From positions 122,632-186,631 of IMG/VR virus record IMGVR_UViG_3300044729_001198: a DNA stretch of 64,000 nt, one strand, 5' to 3'. This DNA comes from a virus. Positions 1 to 8,898 of this stretch are shown in pieces. Numbering within the stretch: the stretch's first letter is position 1; every line of letters starts with the position of its first letter. The translations under genes were made by a program, and so were the position numbers. The notes below the pieces were generated by a model. That model saw nothing but the letters and a program-made list of their open reading frames with translations, searched no databases and had not been told where the DNA came from.

Positions 1-407
1 ACAAATGCAGGTTTATTAGTTACTCCTCCAAAAAAAGGAACATCAACATCGTTATGACACAAGACACCATCGCTATCTATTAGTTGTTTATAAAACCAAG
101 CCATAGATGTAAATGACTCATCTTGCCAGTCCCATTGAATACTTTCTTGCATCACATAAACTTTTCCACAGAAAGGCTTTATTTTTTGAATTAAATCAAC
201 TTGATTTATAGCAAGATGCTCTCTATTCTTTTCTTTTGGTATAATCACAATACCAACATCTATGAAATATGGAATTTCCGGCGTATTAAAGATTGGGATG
301 TGAATTGCATCTAAAGCACATACCCAAGCTTGGTCAGTTCTCATATTTGGATTATTTCGTGGAACTTTTCCAAAGTAACCACCTTCAGTAAAAAATGCTA
401 TTTTCAT
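1..407 (-). CDS. Glycosyltransferase-like protein, N-terminal part (cut by window edge)
   Basis: The first 135 or so residues of a protein whose 3' end lies beyond position 1. It starts at the ATG at 407 with MKIAFFTEGGYFGKVPRNN, a beta-strand and glycine-rich loop like the first Rossmann unit of GT-B glycosyltransferases. It continues through a second hydrophobic strand (DVGIVIIPK). The start overlaps the stop of the WbqC-like gene in an ATGA arrangement, so the two are translationally coupled and belong to the glycan island. No catalytic region is visible, so the assignment rests on the N-terminal pattern and the company it keeps. Confidence 0.5.
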   Translation of the reverse strand, partial: MKIAFFTEGGYFGKVPRNNPNMRTDQAWVCALDAIHIPIFNTPEIPYFIDVGIVIIPKEKNREHLAINQVDLIQKIKPFCGKVYVMQESIQWDWQDESFTSMAWFYKQLIDSDGVLCHNDVDVPFFGGVTNKPAF

Positions 408-973
408 ATGTGTTGTAATGTAGTGTAATAATTTGTAACATTCGGATGAAAGTAACTAACTTTACAATCAAATAAGGATTCATCGAGATATACAACTCCA
501 CCACAACCACTTATATATTCGGTTGCTGAAAAATGTTTACATATGTCTGCAAGCCGTTGTGAGCTTGACGATGTGATTCCTAACTCTGATGACCTGACCA
601 TGGGTGTTGTTATACCCAATGCAGTTCTACAATATTCAATACTAGCAATGTTTACGTCAACGAGAGAAGTGTGTGAGTATATATCTGAAAAGTCTATTCC
701 AAAATTGGTTTGTAACTTATTTAGGATTACACGTTTCCATTTTGGATTTTGACTAACGAAAATATCCTTGATTAGTTTTGAATTTGCGTGTTGTTCCAAC
801 TCAATAGTAAACCATTCATCTACACCATTTTTATTAAGAAACTTATTTCGATTCTGAAAGTTATTTTTTGTGTATTGAACATCGTCTAAAATTACAAATA
901 AGTCAGCCGATTCCATTTTTTGAAAGAATCCCATGTAGGGGAAATGTTCAGGTTGATGTATTGTTATTTTCAT
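404..973 (-). CDS. WbqC-like family protein
   Basis: A 189-residue protein matching the WbqC-like family: an N-terminal HQPEHFPYMGFFQKM motif (residues 6-20) followed by DDVQYTKNNFQNRNK (residues 30-44), both hallmarks of the family. WbqC-like proteins occur in O-antigen and other surface-polysaccharide clusters, often with aminotransferases and methyltransferases, and are thought to take part in amino-sugar modification; the reaction is not firmly established. It overlaps its neighbours on both sides by 4 bases. The DegT-like aminotransferase, deacetylase and methyltransferases next to it support a role in making or decorating an unusual sugar. Family call is firm, function is inference. Confidence 0.8.
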   Translation of the reverse strand: MKITIHQPEHFPYMGFFQKMESADLFVILDDVQYTKNNFQNRNKFLNKNGVDEWFTIELEQHANSKLIKDIFVSQNPKWKRVILNKLQTNFGIDFSDIYSHTSLVDVNIASIEYCRTALGITTPMVRSSELGITSSSSQRLADICKHFSATEYISGCGGVVYLDESLFDCKVSYFHPNVTNYYTTLQHI

Positions 974-1563
974 CGAGATAATACCATTAAAAAGTCAAAT
1001 TTTGATTTGTGTATTAAGGTAACATTTTCAGTTACCGATAAGGCAATCTCTAATGTAGATGATGGTGAGAAATACTCAATATTAGTGCTTCTTATAGAAG
1101 CCCATGTGCTTGGAAAATTTACCATAACAACATCAGAACAATCATACATACATTGTAGATATTCTTTTAATTTAGTTGGATGGTCAGCAGGTCCCCCTTG
1201 ATTTCCAGCAACTCCAGATGAGATTGCTAAATCATACTTTTTGTTAATCTTTGATTCTAAAATATCCGATACCTCAAACGAATGTTCTTTGTAATTTTCA
1301 GATGCAATTTTAACAAACTCATCATTTATATCAATACCATGATATGACTTACAATTATAACCAAAATCAAAGAAAGAACCCCAGCCACAACCAAATTCAA
1401 TAATTGACTTATCCGAAAACGGAATAATTGAATTCATAGCATCATATCTAAACTTCGCAGAAGTGCCATCAGCTGACCCCCATGTCAGAGACCTATAGTC
1501 TCCAACTCCATATGTTTTTAAAGACTCAGCGTACCAAGTCATCATTCTTTCACGTTGATTCAT
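970..1563 (-). CDS. Class I SAM-dependent methyltransferase
   Basis: A 197-residue protein with a motif I SAM-binding loop, IIEFGCGWGSFFDFG (about residues 55-69), followed by an acidic residue at the end of the second strand (GIDINDEF), which normally contacts the SAM ribose. A longer reading would need a TTG at 1587. The ATG at 1563 lies two bases after the upstream stop and gives a normal methyltransferase N-terminus, so I chose it. The substrate is unknown. Its position between a WbqC-like protein and a DegT-like aminotransferase suggests O- or N-methylation of a nucleotide-bound or polymer-bound sugar. Confidence 0.75.
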   Translation of the reverse strand: MNQRERMMTWYAESLKTYGVGDYRSLTWGSADGTSAKFRYDAMNSIIPFSDKSIIEFGCGWGSFFDFGYNCKSYHGIDINDEFVKIASENYKEHSFEVSDILESKINKKYDLAISSGVAGNQGGPADHPTKLKEYLQCMYDCSDVVMVNFPSTWASIRSTNIEYFSPSSTLEIALSVTENVTLIHKSKFDFLMVLSR

Positions 1564-1565
1564 AT

Positions 1566-2252
1566 TTAAACAATTATAGAAACCCAATCTACCTTACCAA
1601 TATACGAATTAATTTTATAACATCCAAGCCCACCAACAATTTTATGTAAGGGAATGTATGGTTCTCGTTTAGAATGGTCGGTGAAATACATACCACGAAG
1701 CCACGAACTTTCATTACCAATTAAATTAACACCAGCGTTCTTTATTTCGTTTGCCAAATCCACTCTCTTTATAAGATTAGATTGAATTGTTGGTTTTAAC
1801 TCATCAAACGTATATAGTGGTAAATCCATCATTTTATTTGAAAATACAAACCCACCTCTACCAAAGTTTAACCATTTGGATTTATTTGTAGATGAGACCA
1901 CAATGTCAGCATATTTACCCAACCCAACCAGACCATGACATTGACTTAAATCTTCGATTATTTTTAAAGACGTGTGTTCTCTTATGGTTTTAACATCAGC
2001 TCTGATACCAAACATATGTGGTATGATGATAGTATCATAGTCGTCAGCAACACTTAACACATCTTTGACATCAATTTGTAGGTCAAAATCACAATCAGAC
2101 AAGTAGTAATCACAATTGGTTTGTGTAACTGCTGTCAATATGTCAGTGCAAGTGTAGGATGGTATAATTACTTTTTTAGAATCTAACTCTTTCAAAGCAA
2201 TTATTAAAGCATCCGTACCGGATTTAGTTTGATATGTATATTTTTTATACAT
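1566..2252 (-). CDS. Short DegT/DnrJ/EryC1-like sugar aminotransferase
   Basis: A PLP-dependent fold-type I protein of the DegT/DnrJ/EryC1/StrS family. It shows the early SGTDALIIAL segment (residues 11-20), a probable cofactor-binding Asp in IIEDLSQCHG (Asp101) and the lysine loop TNKSKWLNFGRGG, in which Lys126 occupies the Schiff-base position. At 228 residues it is far shorter than the usual 360-400; most of the C-terminal small domain is missing although the frame is intact and the gene overlaps its neighbours normally. It may be a compact enzyme or a decayed one. Known relatives transaminate nucleotide-linked keto-sugars. Confidence 0.7.
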   Translation of the reverse strand: MYKKYTYQTKSGTDALIIALKELDSKKVIIPSYTCTDILTAVTQTNCDYYLSDCDFDLQIDVKDVLSVADDYDTIIIPHMFGIRADVKTIREHTSLKIIEDLSQCHGLVGLGKYADIVVSSTNKSKWLNFGRGGFVFSNKMMDLPLYTFDELKPTIQSNLIKRVDLANEIKNAGVNLIGNESSWLRGMYFTDHSKREPYIPLHKIVGGLGCYKINSYIGKVDWVSIIV

Positions 2253-2902
2253 TAGCGAACAATTTTTAAAACATTAAACGCTTCAGCATATTTAACACCC
2301 GACTGACTACCTCTGAATTTTGCTAATGTTTCAAGATTGGATATCATATCAAATCCATGACATTTGAATTTTTCTATCTGACTCCGGTGTTTTAGACACC
2401 CTTGAAGTTTGTAGTCAAATGACTCTGTGATATCAACATAATAGTTAGCTACAGGATATGTCGTAGTAATTCTTGGAAGTGGGACTTGTTCATAACAAAG
2501 TACATTTTTAACCAAACGGCCAGCAGCCATTGTAGCAGAAAGAGTATTAATGTGGTCTTGATGAGTATCACCACCCCAATGGGTATAGATAATATCTATA
2601 TTACGTTCTTTAATGATTTTTTCAAGGAACGCTACTGATTGATTATCAAATGGAACTTTAGTATCTTGAAATGGTCCAAGAATTAATTCAGCACCAATTA
2701 CATCAGCAGCCAATTTTGCTTCAATAATACTTTGAGAACTATCTCGTGTTACTTCTTGAGTATGAGCATCTTTAACATCACTTTGGGTCATTACAACCAT
2801 AGTCACATTATCACCATCATTGGTGTGTTTTTTTAGTGTGCCAAAACACCCAAATTCAATATCATCGGGATGAGCACCGATTGCTAAAATATTATAAGAC
2901 AT
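2252..2902 (-). CDS. PIG-L/LmbE-family N-deacetylase
   Basis: A 216-residue zinc-dependent deacetylase of the PIG-L/LmbE family. The signature AIGAHPDDIEFGC (residues 7-19) carries the metal-binding His-Pro-Asp-Asp, and a later GDTHQDH provides the further histidines. Relatives remove the acetyl group from GlcNAc-containing lipids, glycans or precursors. The start is the ATG at 2902, preceded by GGAAAG; 22 extra residues are possible upstream but would run deep into the preceding gene and lack family homology. It overlaps the previous gene by 11 bases. With the adjacent DegT-like and WbqC-like genes it suggests amino-sugar chemistry. Confidence 0.82.
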   Translation of the reverse strand: MSYNILAIGAHPDDIEFGCFGTLKKHTNDGDNVTMVVMTQSDVKDAHTQEVTRDSSQSIIEAKLAADVIGAELILGPFQDTKVPFDNQSVAFLEKIIKERNIDIIYTHWGGDTHQDHINTLSATMAAGRLVKNVLCYEQVPLPRITTTYPVANYYVDITESFDYKLQGCLKHRSQIEKFKCHGFDMISNLETLAKFRGSQSGVKYAEAFNVLKIVR

Positions 2903-3857
2903 CTTTCCAACCTTTAAATTTATAATATGGGTGAAATAAATTAGCAAGATTTTGACTACTTGCTTCATAAGCCTTCTTATACCAAGAATGTTGTTCTCTT
3001 AACAAGCCCGTGTTTGTTGGGTCTATACCAACCTCACCTAAAACATTTTTACGCTTCGAATGGTGTTTTCTATTATGAACTAACAAAATATTTCTGATAA
3101 CATATTGTGGTATATTACCCAACAATTTTTGGGTCATCATCATAAACGCGGTATCTTCATGTACAAAGAACATACCTTTAGGAATATTAGCACCTGATTT
3201 GATAACTTCCGATGATATTACTAACCCACACCCGTTAAATTTATGTTGTGGTAAAACTACAACATCTAAATTTTCAGTTTCTTCATTTATAGAATCCATT
3301 TCGGATTCAGACATGGTGTAGCGTAATGACCACCAATTTTCAGTATCACCTTCTATAAAAGGTTTGGTTGTGAATTTCGGATGTTCCAATAATTTCCAAG
3401 AATCATCCCACATTTTACACCCACCAAAGAACGAAAGGTATTTTGGAGTTTGGTCTTTAACTTGCTGATGTAATTGGTCAAGTATAACGAACATTTGTTT
3501 TGGAGCCAGCATATCAGACTCACCCCAAATCAGAACATCAGCCGACTCACAATATCTTTCATTAAAATCCCTACGATAGTCTGCGATTGAATATAAGGTT
3601 GAGTGAGTTGTTATGTTTACAGAATAACCATCACGTTTCATATATTCAAATTCCGTGATTATTTTATTTAAAACCCATTCAAATTCATAATCTTTACCAT
3701 CAAATTTTTCAAGAAGTTGATTTGTAATCAATGCAAAGTCTACTTGTACTTTTGATTTATCATACAATTTTATAGAAGAGCGAATTGATGAGATATACTC
3801 ATCAATAATTTTCACCTCATACCATTGTACTAAACATCCTATAGCAAACTTTGTCAT
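2892..3857 (-). CDS. Putative GT-A-type glycosyltransferase
   Basis: A 321-residue protein I do not recognise with certainty. It opens with MTKFAIGCLVQWYEV, a first beta-strand like those of nucleotide-diphospho-sugar transferases, and has an acidic strand end ADVLIWGESDMLAPK (about residues 106-120) that could act as the DxD-like metal site (ESD). A second part contains HKFNGCGLVISSEV and FFVHEDTAFM, resembling the acceptor-side region of GT-A enzymes where a late His/Glu/Asp pair sits. The gene overlaps both neighbours, consistent with one operon. I infer a glycosyltransferase; sugar and acceptor are unknown. Confidence 0.5.
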   Translation of the reverse strand: MTKFAIGCLVQWYEVKIIDEYISSIRSSIKLYDKSKVQVDFALITNQLLEKFDGKDYEFEWVLNKIITEFEYMKRDGYSVNITTHSTLYSIADYRRDFNERYCESADVLIWGESDMLAPKQMFVILDQLHQQVKDQTPKYLSFFGGCKMWDDSWKLLEHPKFTTKPFIEGDTENWWSLRYTMSESEMDSINEETENLDVVVLPQHKFNGCGLVISSEVIKSGANIPKGMFFVHEDTAFMMMTQKLLGNIPQYVIRNILLVHNRKHHSKRKNVLGEVGIDPTNTGLLREQHSWYKKAYEASSQNLANLFHPYYKFKGWKDVL

Positions 3858-4366
3858 AGTATGTATCCCGTGTTTTCATCAAGAGCGAACCATGGTCTAC
3901 CAACGTGTTCTGAAACTTTAATCATCAAAGCACGTTCTGTATGTCTATTTATATCATCAAATACCATTGGTACTGATGTATTAAACATATCAATGTGTTT
4001 TAAAAAACCACCTCGACCAAACATACCATTTGGACCATCTATTAGAATTAAATCATAATGTTCTGGCAATTTACCAACTAACATTGAGGGGTCGTACCAA
4101 CCAATTTGGCGTTCCGAATGTTCTCCTGGAAGTTCGGGAGAAGTCCACTCCGAATTGTAGTTTTTAATTGGAGCGTAAATGTACGTTGAGTCATATTTAT
4201 CAATCCACTCTTTATAATTTTCAATTGAGTACATCGTATAGTGTCTACTCAAATAATCAGTACCAATACCACTACCGAATTCTAATATAGTTTTACCCTC
4301 TGGTAAAATCTCTTTAATAAAATTGTAACAGGACTCTTGGATAGCCCATCCACCTAATTTACTCAT
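3854..4366 (-). CDS. Methyltransferase-like Rossmann-fold protein
   Basis: A 170-residue protein with a degenerate SAM-binding loop, ILEFGSGIGTDYLS (residues 27-40), an acidic strand 2 (SIENYKEWI) and a strand 4 YDLILIDGPNG that resembles the catalytic-face strand of class I methyltransferases such as the FkbM and Methyltransf_24 groups. Its start overlaps the preceding stop, and its stop overlaps the next start. The related gene at 4359-4967 suggests the two are distant paralogues. The substrate is unknown; glycan methylation is the likely context. Confidence 0.6.
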   Translation of the reverse strand: MSKLGGWAIQESCYNFIKEILPEGKTILEFGSGIGTDYLSRHYTMYSIENYKEWIDKYDSTYIYAPIKNYNSEWTSPELPGEHSERQIGWYDPSMLVGKLPEHYDLILIDGPNGMFGRGGFLKHIDMFNTSVPMVFDDINRHTERALMIKVSEHVGRPWFALDENTGYIL

Positions 4367-4967
4367 GCCAAATAACTTTTGTAATTACACCTTCAAAATC
4401 TTCTAATATTCTAAATTGTTCATTGTAACGTCTACGTCCAAAATTGTGACCGACCCCATGCCCAATTCCTTTAACAAGTTCTATGTGGTTTTTGCTTAAT
4501 GCCAAATCAACAGCACGTTTTACGTTTTCCCTATGAACATTACAACCATAATCATCAAACACAATATAACATTCTGAAGAACAATTCATACCAACAGCAC
4601 GATTCAAGTCTGATATTACTTGGTCATATTGATGACCAGCATCTATTAAGAAAACTGAAATCTCATCCTGTATGTTTAACAACTGATTTGAATATAAATC
4701 GAAATTATGATAAACTATATTCGTTCGGTCATTATTCAATTCCTTAGCAGATTCATTTTCATTATGGTTTATTGTATGAACTTTGTCAAATAAAAATGAT
4801 AATATACGGGTAGTTTGTCCTTTATGAGTTCCAAACTCAACACATACTTTATCTTCAAATCCTTTAAAAAAGTCCCACAAATCAGTTTTGAATTTGAATG
4901 ATGTGGTTGAGAGGTTCTGGTGTTTATCTTCACCAACCTCTATTAATAGTTCTTCAATTGTTTTCAT
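4359..4967 (-). CDS. Class I methyltransferase (Methyltransf_24-like)
   Basis: A 202-residue methyltransferase-like protein. VCVEFGTHKGQTTRIL carries the glycine-rich SAM loop, followed by a strand ending HTINHNE and, further on, ISVFLIDAGHQYDQVISDL, typical of the Methyltransf_24 group in which an LIDGxHxY motif follows strand 4. A TTG eight codons upstream could extend it, but the ATG at 4967 is the natural start. The upstream leader has no clear Shine-Dalgarno. Part of the glycan island, overlapping the glycosyltransferase before it by 14 bases. Confidence 0.68.
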   Translation of the reverse strand: MKTIEELLIEVGEDKHQNLSTTSFKFKTDLWDFFKGFEDKVCVEFGTHKGQTTRILSFLFDKVHTINHNENESAKELNNDRTNIVYHNFDLYSNQLLNIQDEISVFLIDAGHQYDQVISDLNRAVGMNCSSECYIVFDDYGCNVHRENVKRAVDLALSKNHIELVKGIGHGVGHNFGRRRYNEQFRILEDFEGVITKVIWHE

Positions 4968-5718
4968 ATAAATGTTTATAAGTTTTTTCAATCCAATATT
5001 GCGATGATGGTGGCGTACCAGCGTTGTAATGACTCACATACCCATAACGAGTATGTAACATATCATCACCCAACACTTCAAATCGCATCATGTCTTGCAT
5101 ATTCCACTCGTAACCTAAAACTTTGTAGTCGTGTGGAATGTCACGATTTACAAAGAAGTTAAATACAGGTTGGTCGTTCCCAACACAATATGTATTTTGA
5201 ACCCAAATCAATTTATCACGATTTTCTTGATAAAAATTATGGATTGATTTAAATAACTCTTTGTGTTTTTTGTTGAACACCATAACCCCTGAATTAAAAT
5301 AATTGTAATAAGGGAATGTAAACCCATCAAACACAAACTTTGAATAGTTTTCAATACTACGACATACCCAATCCATATCACCATAATTTCTAACAGCTGT
5401 AAATTTATGGTCAGTCAACTCAAAAATATTTGGAGCATCAGGTGTAACGATGGTATCGTAGTCTACATATAAAACTTGGTCGTAATCAATCTCATTAGCC
5501 TCAAGAATATCAAGAATATACATTTTAAACCAATTTGGTTTCATCCATTCAATATCCATCAAAGGTTGGTCTAATACAAAAATATCACACCCCCATCGTT
5601 CCGCATAACTTTCCCAAGACTTTATTGACCACTCAAAAGCCCCCTTGAGAGTGTTTCCACCCCCTTGGAACTTTTTATCATGTTCTATGTTTATAAGAAA
5701 AATTATGTTTTTAGCCAT
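4954..5718 (-). CDS. GT8-like glycosyltransferase with DxD motif
   Basis: A 254-residue GT-A enzyme. VLYVDYDTIVTPDAPN contains the metal-binding DxD (Asp86-Tyr-Asp88), and NSGVMVFNKKH followed by NDQPVFNFF matches the acceptor-proximal block of GT8-like families. The first strand, KNIIFLINIEHD, lacks a signal peptide, so it acts in the cytoplasm. The next gene downstream (5711-6493) is a paralogue that shares the layout but has lost the DxD. This copy looks catalytically complete. Sugar donor and acceptor cannot be read from the sequence. Confidence 0.7.
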   Translation of the reverse strand: MAKNIIFLINIEHDKKFQGGGNTLKGAFEWSIKSWESYAERWGCDIFVLDQPLMDIEWMKPNWFKMYILDILEANEIDYDQVLYVDYDTIVTPDAPNIFELTDHKFTAVRNYGDMDWVCRSIENYSKFVFDGFTFPYYNYFNSGVMVFNKKHKELFKSIHNFYQENRDKLIWVQNTYCVGNDQPVFNFFVNRDIPHDYKVLGYEWNMQDMMRFEVLGDDMLHTRYGYVSHYNAGTPPSSQYWIEKTYKHLYENN

Positions 5719-6493
5719 TGTACATCTCTTTTACGATATCCCATGTTTGTTTCATCAGAGAGTTTCGTTGTTTTCTATCAAAGCCGGAAAACTTCCATAA
5801 GTTACCATACTTGATAAAGTAAGGAGTCTGGTCTTCTTTTAACTGCCAATTGTGAGAAAACCAATTAAATCGATTCATGTGATTTACGTTAAATGAGTTG
5901 GGTAACTCAAACCTAAAATCTACACTCATAGATTGTAACATATAATTGTATACGGGCTGGTCAGTCCCACGACCAACACTTGACTCTAATATACAAATTT
6001 TCTCATAGTTTTCCAAATAAAAATCCTTTAAATTATTTAAAAATTCAATGTGTGATTTTGTAAATATTTGGAAACCACAATCGATATATTTTTTTAAATC
6101 AAAGTTTACATTTGGAAATAAATCATAATACCCACCAATTCCTTGAGACAACCATCTAACGTTTTCGAGAGATTGAAACGTGCTCAATCCATCAAAAGTC
6201 ATATTAAAAAAATTAGGAGAATCCCAACGAATCATATAAGAGGCATCAACAACAGCAACCTTATTCCAATCCAAATGTGAAAGTTTTGATTCTAAATCAA
6301 ACCACCGTGTCCAAGTTACTTTATGTTTGGTAGTGTCCCATTCCGTGGAATCGTATTCGTAAAACTCTACACCATTTTTTGTACACCAATGTTTCCAAGT
6401 GCTTTTAGAGTATTCAAAGTATTCGAACCCACCATGTTTTTCCATAGTGTTTTCATTAGAACTTTTAACCCCAACCCAATATACTACATTCAT
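5711..6493 (-). CDS. GT8-like paralogue lacking the DxD motif
   Basis: A 260-residue paralogue of the 4954-5718 protein. Both have a strand followed by a DSPN or DAPN turn, a mid-protein FNSG/FQIF block and the signature (T/N)DQPVYNY. Here the metal site reads VAVVDASYMIRWDSPN, so the second Asp of the DxD is replaced (Asp83-Ala-Ser). It may be inactive, use a different metal ligand or act as a partner subunit. The ATG sits inside CTATTTATGAATG, so the TATTTAT motif abuts the start codon. A 63-base gap separates it from the next gene upstream. Confidence 0.6.
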   Translation of the reverse strand: MNVVYWVGVKSSNENTMEKHGGFEYFEYSKSTWKHWCTKNGVEFYEYDSTEWDTTKHKVTWTRWFDLESKLSHLDWNKVAVVDASYMIRWDSPNFFNMTFDGLSTFQSLENVRWLSQGIGGYYDLFPNVNFDLKKYIDCGFQIFTKSHIEFLNNLKDFYLENYEKICILESSVGRGTDQPVYNYMLQSMSVDFRFELPNSFNVNHMNRFNWFSHNWQLKEDQTPYFIKYGNLWKFSGFDRKQRNSLMKQTWDIVKEMYNG

Positions 6494-6556
6494 AAATAGC
6501 TAATAGATAAATTGAAAATTTTCTTTATGACACACGTCTCGTTCCCAAACATTCGT

Positions 6557-7168
6557 TCACGATAGGGTATCGTAGTAATCGTTTTGTTGTTCTTGTCTTT
6601 CAATGGTTTTATCATGGAATAATGATAATTCTAACATCCATGGTAAGTTTGAAATCGTCTCATATCCTTCGAGTCGTTCGTGTACTTTGTTAATCCAACG
6701 AATTGACTCTTTGTTCTTGTAGATTCTCCATTGCGGGTCGGGCCAATTAACCCAACCATGTTCGTTTACATTCCAACCCCATTTCTGAATATGGTCTTGT
6801 GTCAATCCTTCTACCGTGTTTACTCGTGGTACAAGGATTACATCAACATCGTTGGATTCAAGAATGTCTGGTAGATTAGCCAATAGTAATGGGTTGGGTA
6901 CTTCATCTGCGTCAATCTGAAAAATATAATCACCACTACAAAGTGATGTTAATTTGTTTTTCCAATCACCAAAGTGGCCATCAAATGAATCTGAAGTAAC
7001 ATTGATATTGTTAGATTCTAACCATTCGTGGATTTCTTGGAATCCGTTTTTGTTATCAAACAAAACTACAATCTCATCTTCATCACGTTTTCCCTCGGAC
7101 AAGAAACTGATAAGTCGTTGAATCTCTTTCAACTCTTTACATACTGTAACTGCGTAACTGATTTTCAT
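6557..7168 (-). CDS. Family 2 glycosyltransferase
   Basis: A 203-residue GT2 enzyme: MKISYAVTVCKELKEIQRLI is the first Rossmann strand and helix, DEIVVLFDNKNG the second, and YIFQIDADEVPN (residues 81-92) holds the DxD (Asp86-Ala-Asp88). The C-terminal half has RIYKNKESIRWINKVHERLEGY, which resembles the WxxxVHE block seen in many phage and bacterial GT2 proteins that glycosylate surface structures. It is short but complete for this subgroup and has no membrane segment. It follows the conserved unknown gene at 7173 with a 4-base gap. Confidence 0.8.
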   Translation of the reverse strand: MKISYAVTVCKELKEIQRLISFLSEGKRDEDEIVVLFDNKNGFQEIHEWLESNNINVTSDSFDGHFGDWKNKLTSLCSGDYIFQIDADEVPNPLLLANLPDILESNDVDVILVPRVNTVEGLTQDHIQKWGWNVNEHGWVNWPDPQWRIYKNKESIRWINKVHERLEGYETISNLPWMLELSLFHDKTIERQEQQNDYYDTLS

Positions 7169-7172
7169 AATT

Positions 7173-7628
7173 TTAATCTATTTGTTCTCGTTCTTGTTCC
7201 GAAGCCACTCTATCAAATTTACCATATTTGTAATTGTAGATAATAATTGATGTAATGTTTCGTTCCACAAAAGTCCTATATCCCTCACTCAACATCTTTC
7301 GTTTGATTTCGGCCATATAAAATTGTTTAGAACTCTCGTTAATTTGTAATTTAGTCAAGTCCAACTTTTTTACTTTTGAACTTGTACTTTTAATCTCGGG
7401 ATATTCTTCCGCTAATTTTTCAAATACATTTGGTTTGATGTGCTTTAAGTCGATACAATGGAAATACTCCATATACTTGGGCTGTAATACGAATACAAAA
7501 TATTCTTCAATATCACCCGATACCTTTTTGTATCTCACTTTAGCAACCATACCCCTTTCCAATTTACTTTTTGAAATCGGAGTGGGGTCGGTCATTCTAA
7601 CTCTATGTTGACTTTTAAAATCAGCCAT
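7173..7628 (-). CDS. Conserved phage protein of unknown function
   Basis: A 151-residue protein I cannot assign. The N-terminal half (residues 18-60) is strand-rich, with KSKLERGMVAKVRYKKVSG and EYFVFVLQPKYMEYFHCIDL, a pattern like a small SH3-like or KOW-like barrel. The C-terminal half is charged and helical and ends with YRTFVERNITSIIIYNY. The gene lies between glycosyltransferases and overlaps the upstream one by 8 bases. Nothing in it indicates catalysis; a binding or assembly role is possible. Confidence 0.6.
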   Translation of the reverse strand: MADFKSQHRVRMTDPTPISKSKLERGMVAKVRYKKVSGDIEEYFVFVLQPKYMEYFHCIDLKHIKPNVFEKLAEEYPEIKSTSSKVKKLDLTKLQINESSKQFYMAEIKRKMLSEGYRTFVERNITSIIIYNYKYGKFDRVASEQEREQID

Positions 7629-8898
7629 TTACTTTTTTCAATTTAGGTAATTGTAAAGTCACTTGTTGTGGACCTTTACCTACGTTATGTTTTTGTAAAA
7701 TTTCACCAAGCAGTTCGGTCATGTTCCGAATTGTAAAATTGTCTTTGACAAACTTACGATTTTTTCTTGACATTTCCAAACATTTACCATGGTTTTCATA
7801 AATATATTTTAAGGTATTAGAAACCTCATTATAATTGATTGTAAACCAATTAGAATCTTTGACCAACCAATCGTTAGCAGCTGATGGGTGGATTTGTTCA
7901 AGATTCCCACCTACCAAGAAGTTGTATTCTTTATGTAAGAAATCTAAATGACCACTCCAATTTGAAGTCAAAATAGGTTTACCACTAACACAAGCCTCTA
8001 ACAATGGTCTACCAAACCCCTCACCTCGTGTTAATGAAACGTGAGCCTTTACTTTCGAATGGTTATATAATGAGTTCATCTCATCATCAGTCAAGTCACC
8101 ATCTACAATATAGATATTAGGTAGGTTTTTAGAATCAACCGTTGACTTGATTAAATCAATACGTTTACGAATTTCATGTACATTTGTAATTGATGGAGCC
8201 ACAATCGATGTCTTCAGAATCAGAGCGGGCTTTTTAGTTTTGTTTTTAAAACTTTCAAGAAACGTTTTAACCAAACCACTTACATTCTTTCGGTCTTGCA
8301 TAAATTCACCGGGTAACCAATGACCAACAAATAAGAAAGCAAAGTCTTCTTTTACCGAACCCATAATGTCATCTACCGACCTATGTACTGGCTTTTTATT
8401 ATCAAAGATATTTTCGTCAAATCCTTCGAACAAAATTTCAACTGGTTTTTCTAATTTCAATTCACCAATTTTTTGTTTGGTTTTTTCATCTTGTTTATCG
8501 TATGTAACCTCAAGAGTTTTCTTGGAGTGATTAGATGAAACAATAGTCAAATCCATTCTATTACAACCTTCGATAAACGCTGGACTTGCTGTATCAGTTT
8601 CAATAACAGCACTAACACCTATATTAAAATGACCAACTGACTGAAACTCATTTGGAATTGTAATCTGAATCCAAACATCCGGCTTTTGTTGAATTGATGT
8701 TATCATTCTTGAAATTAAATCATTGTCGATACCATCAGTAAGAGCCGTTTGAGGTGTATTTCCCCAACGTTGTGGTAAAATCTTAACATCCCACTCATCT
8801 TTTTTTACTTCGATAAGAGAACGTACAAAGTCTCTCGAACGAGACCCATATCCACTTCGAGTTGCGATTGGGCAACTAACTATACATAACTTTTTCAT
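7621..8898 (-). CDS. GT4-like (GT-B) glycosyltransferase
   Basis: A 425-residue retaining GT-B enzyme. The N-terminal domain starts with KLCIVSCPIATRSGYGSRSRDF, the glycine-containing loop common in family 4. The C-terminal domain carries FLFVGHWLPGEF and the nucleotide-sugar-binding E-x7-E block in SLTRGEGFGRPLLEACVSG (about residues 287-305). The protein ends in QLPKLKKVNG; the same heptapeptide LPKLKKV begins the next glycosyltransferase upstream (8895-10313). The 4-base overlap between the two genes indicates coupled translation. Acceptor unknown. Confidence 0.82.
   Translation of the reverse strand: MKKLCIVSCPIATRSGYGSRSRDFVRSLIEVKKDEWDVKILPQRWGNTPQTALTDGIDNDLISRMITSIQQKPDVWIQITIPNEFQSVGHFNIGVSAVIETDTASPAFIEGCNRMDLTIVSSNHSKKTLEVTYDKQDEKTKQKIGELKLEKPVEILFEGFDENIFDNKKPVHRSVDDIMGSVKEDFAFLFVGHWLPGEFMQDRKNVSGLVKTFLESFKNKTKKPALILKTSIVAPSITNVHEIRKRIDLIKSTVDSKNLPNIYIVDGDLTDDEMNSLYNHSKVKAHVSLTRGEGFGRPLLEACVSGKPILTSNWSGHLDFLHKEYNFLVGGNLEQIHPSAANDWLVKDSNWFTINYNEVSNTLKYIYENHGKCLEMSRKNRKFVKDNFTIRNMTELLGEILQKHNVGKGPQQVTLQLPKLKKVNG

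Noticed and set aside
2903-2968. N-terminal extension of the PIG-L deacetylase as a signal peptide
   Set aside because: It overlaps the preceding gene, starts without a ribosome binding site, and the family N-terminus begins at the ATG at 2902 behind GGAAAG.
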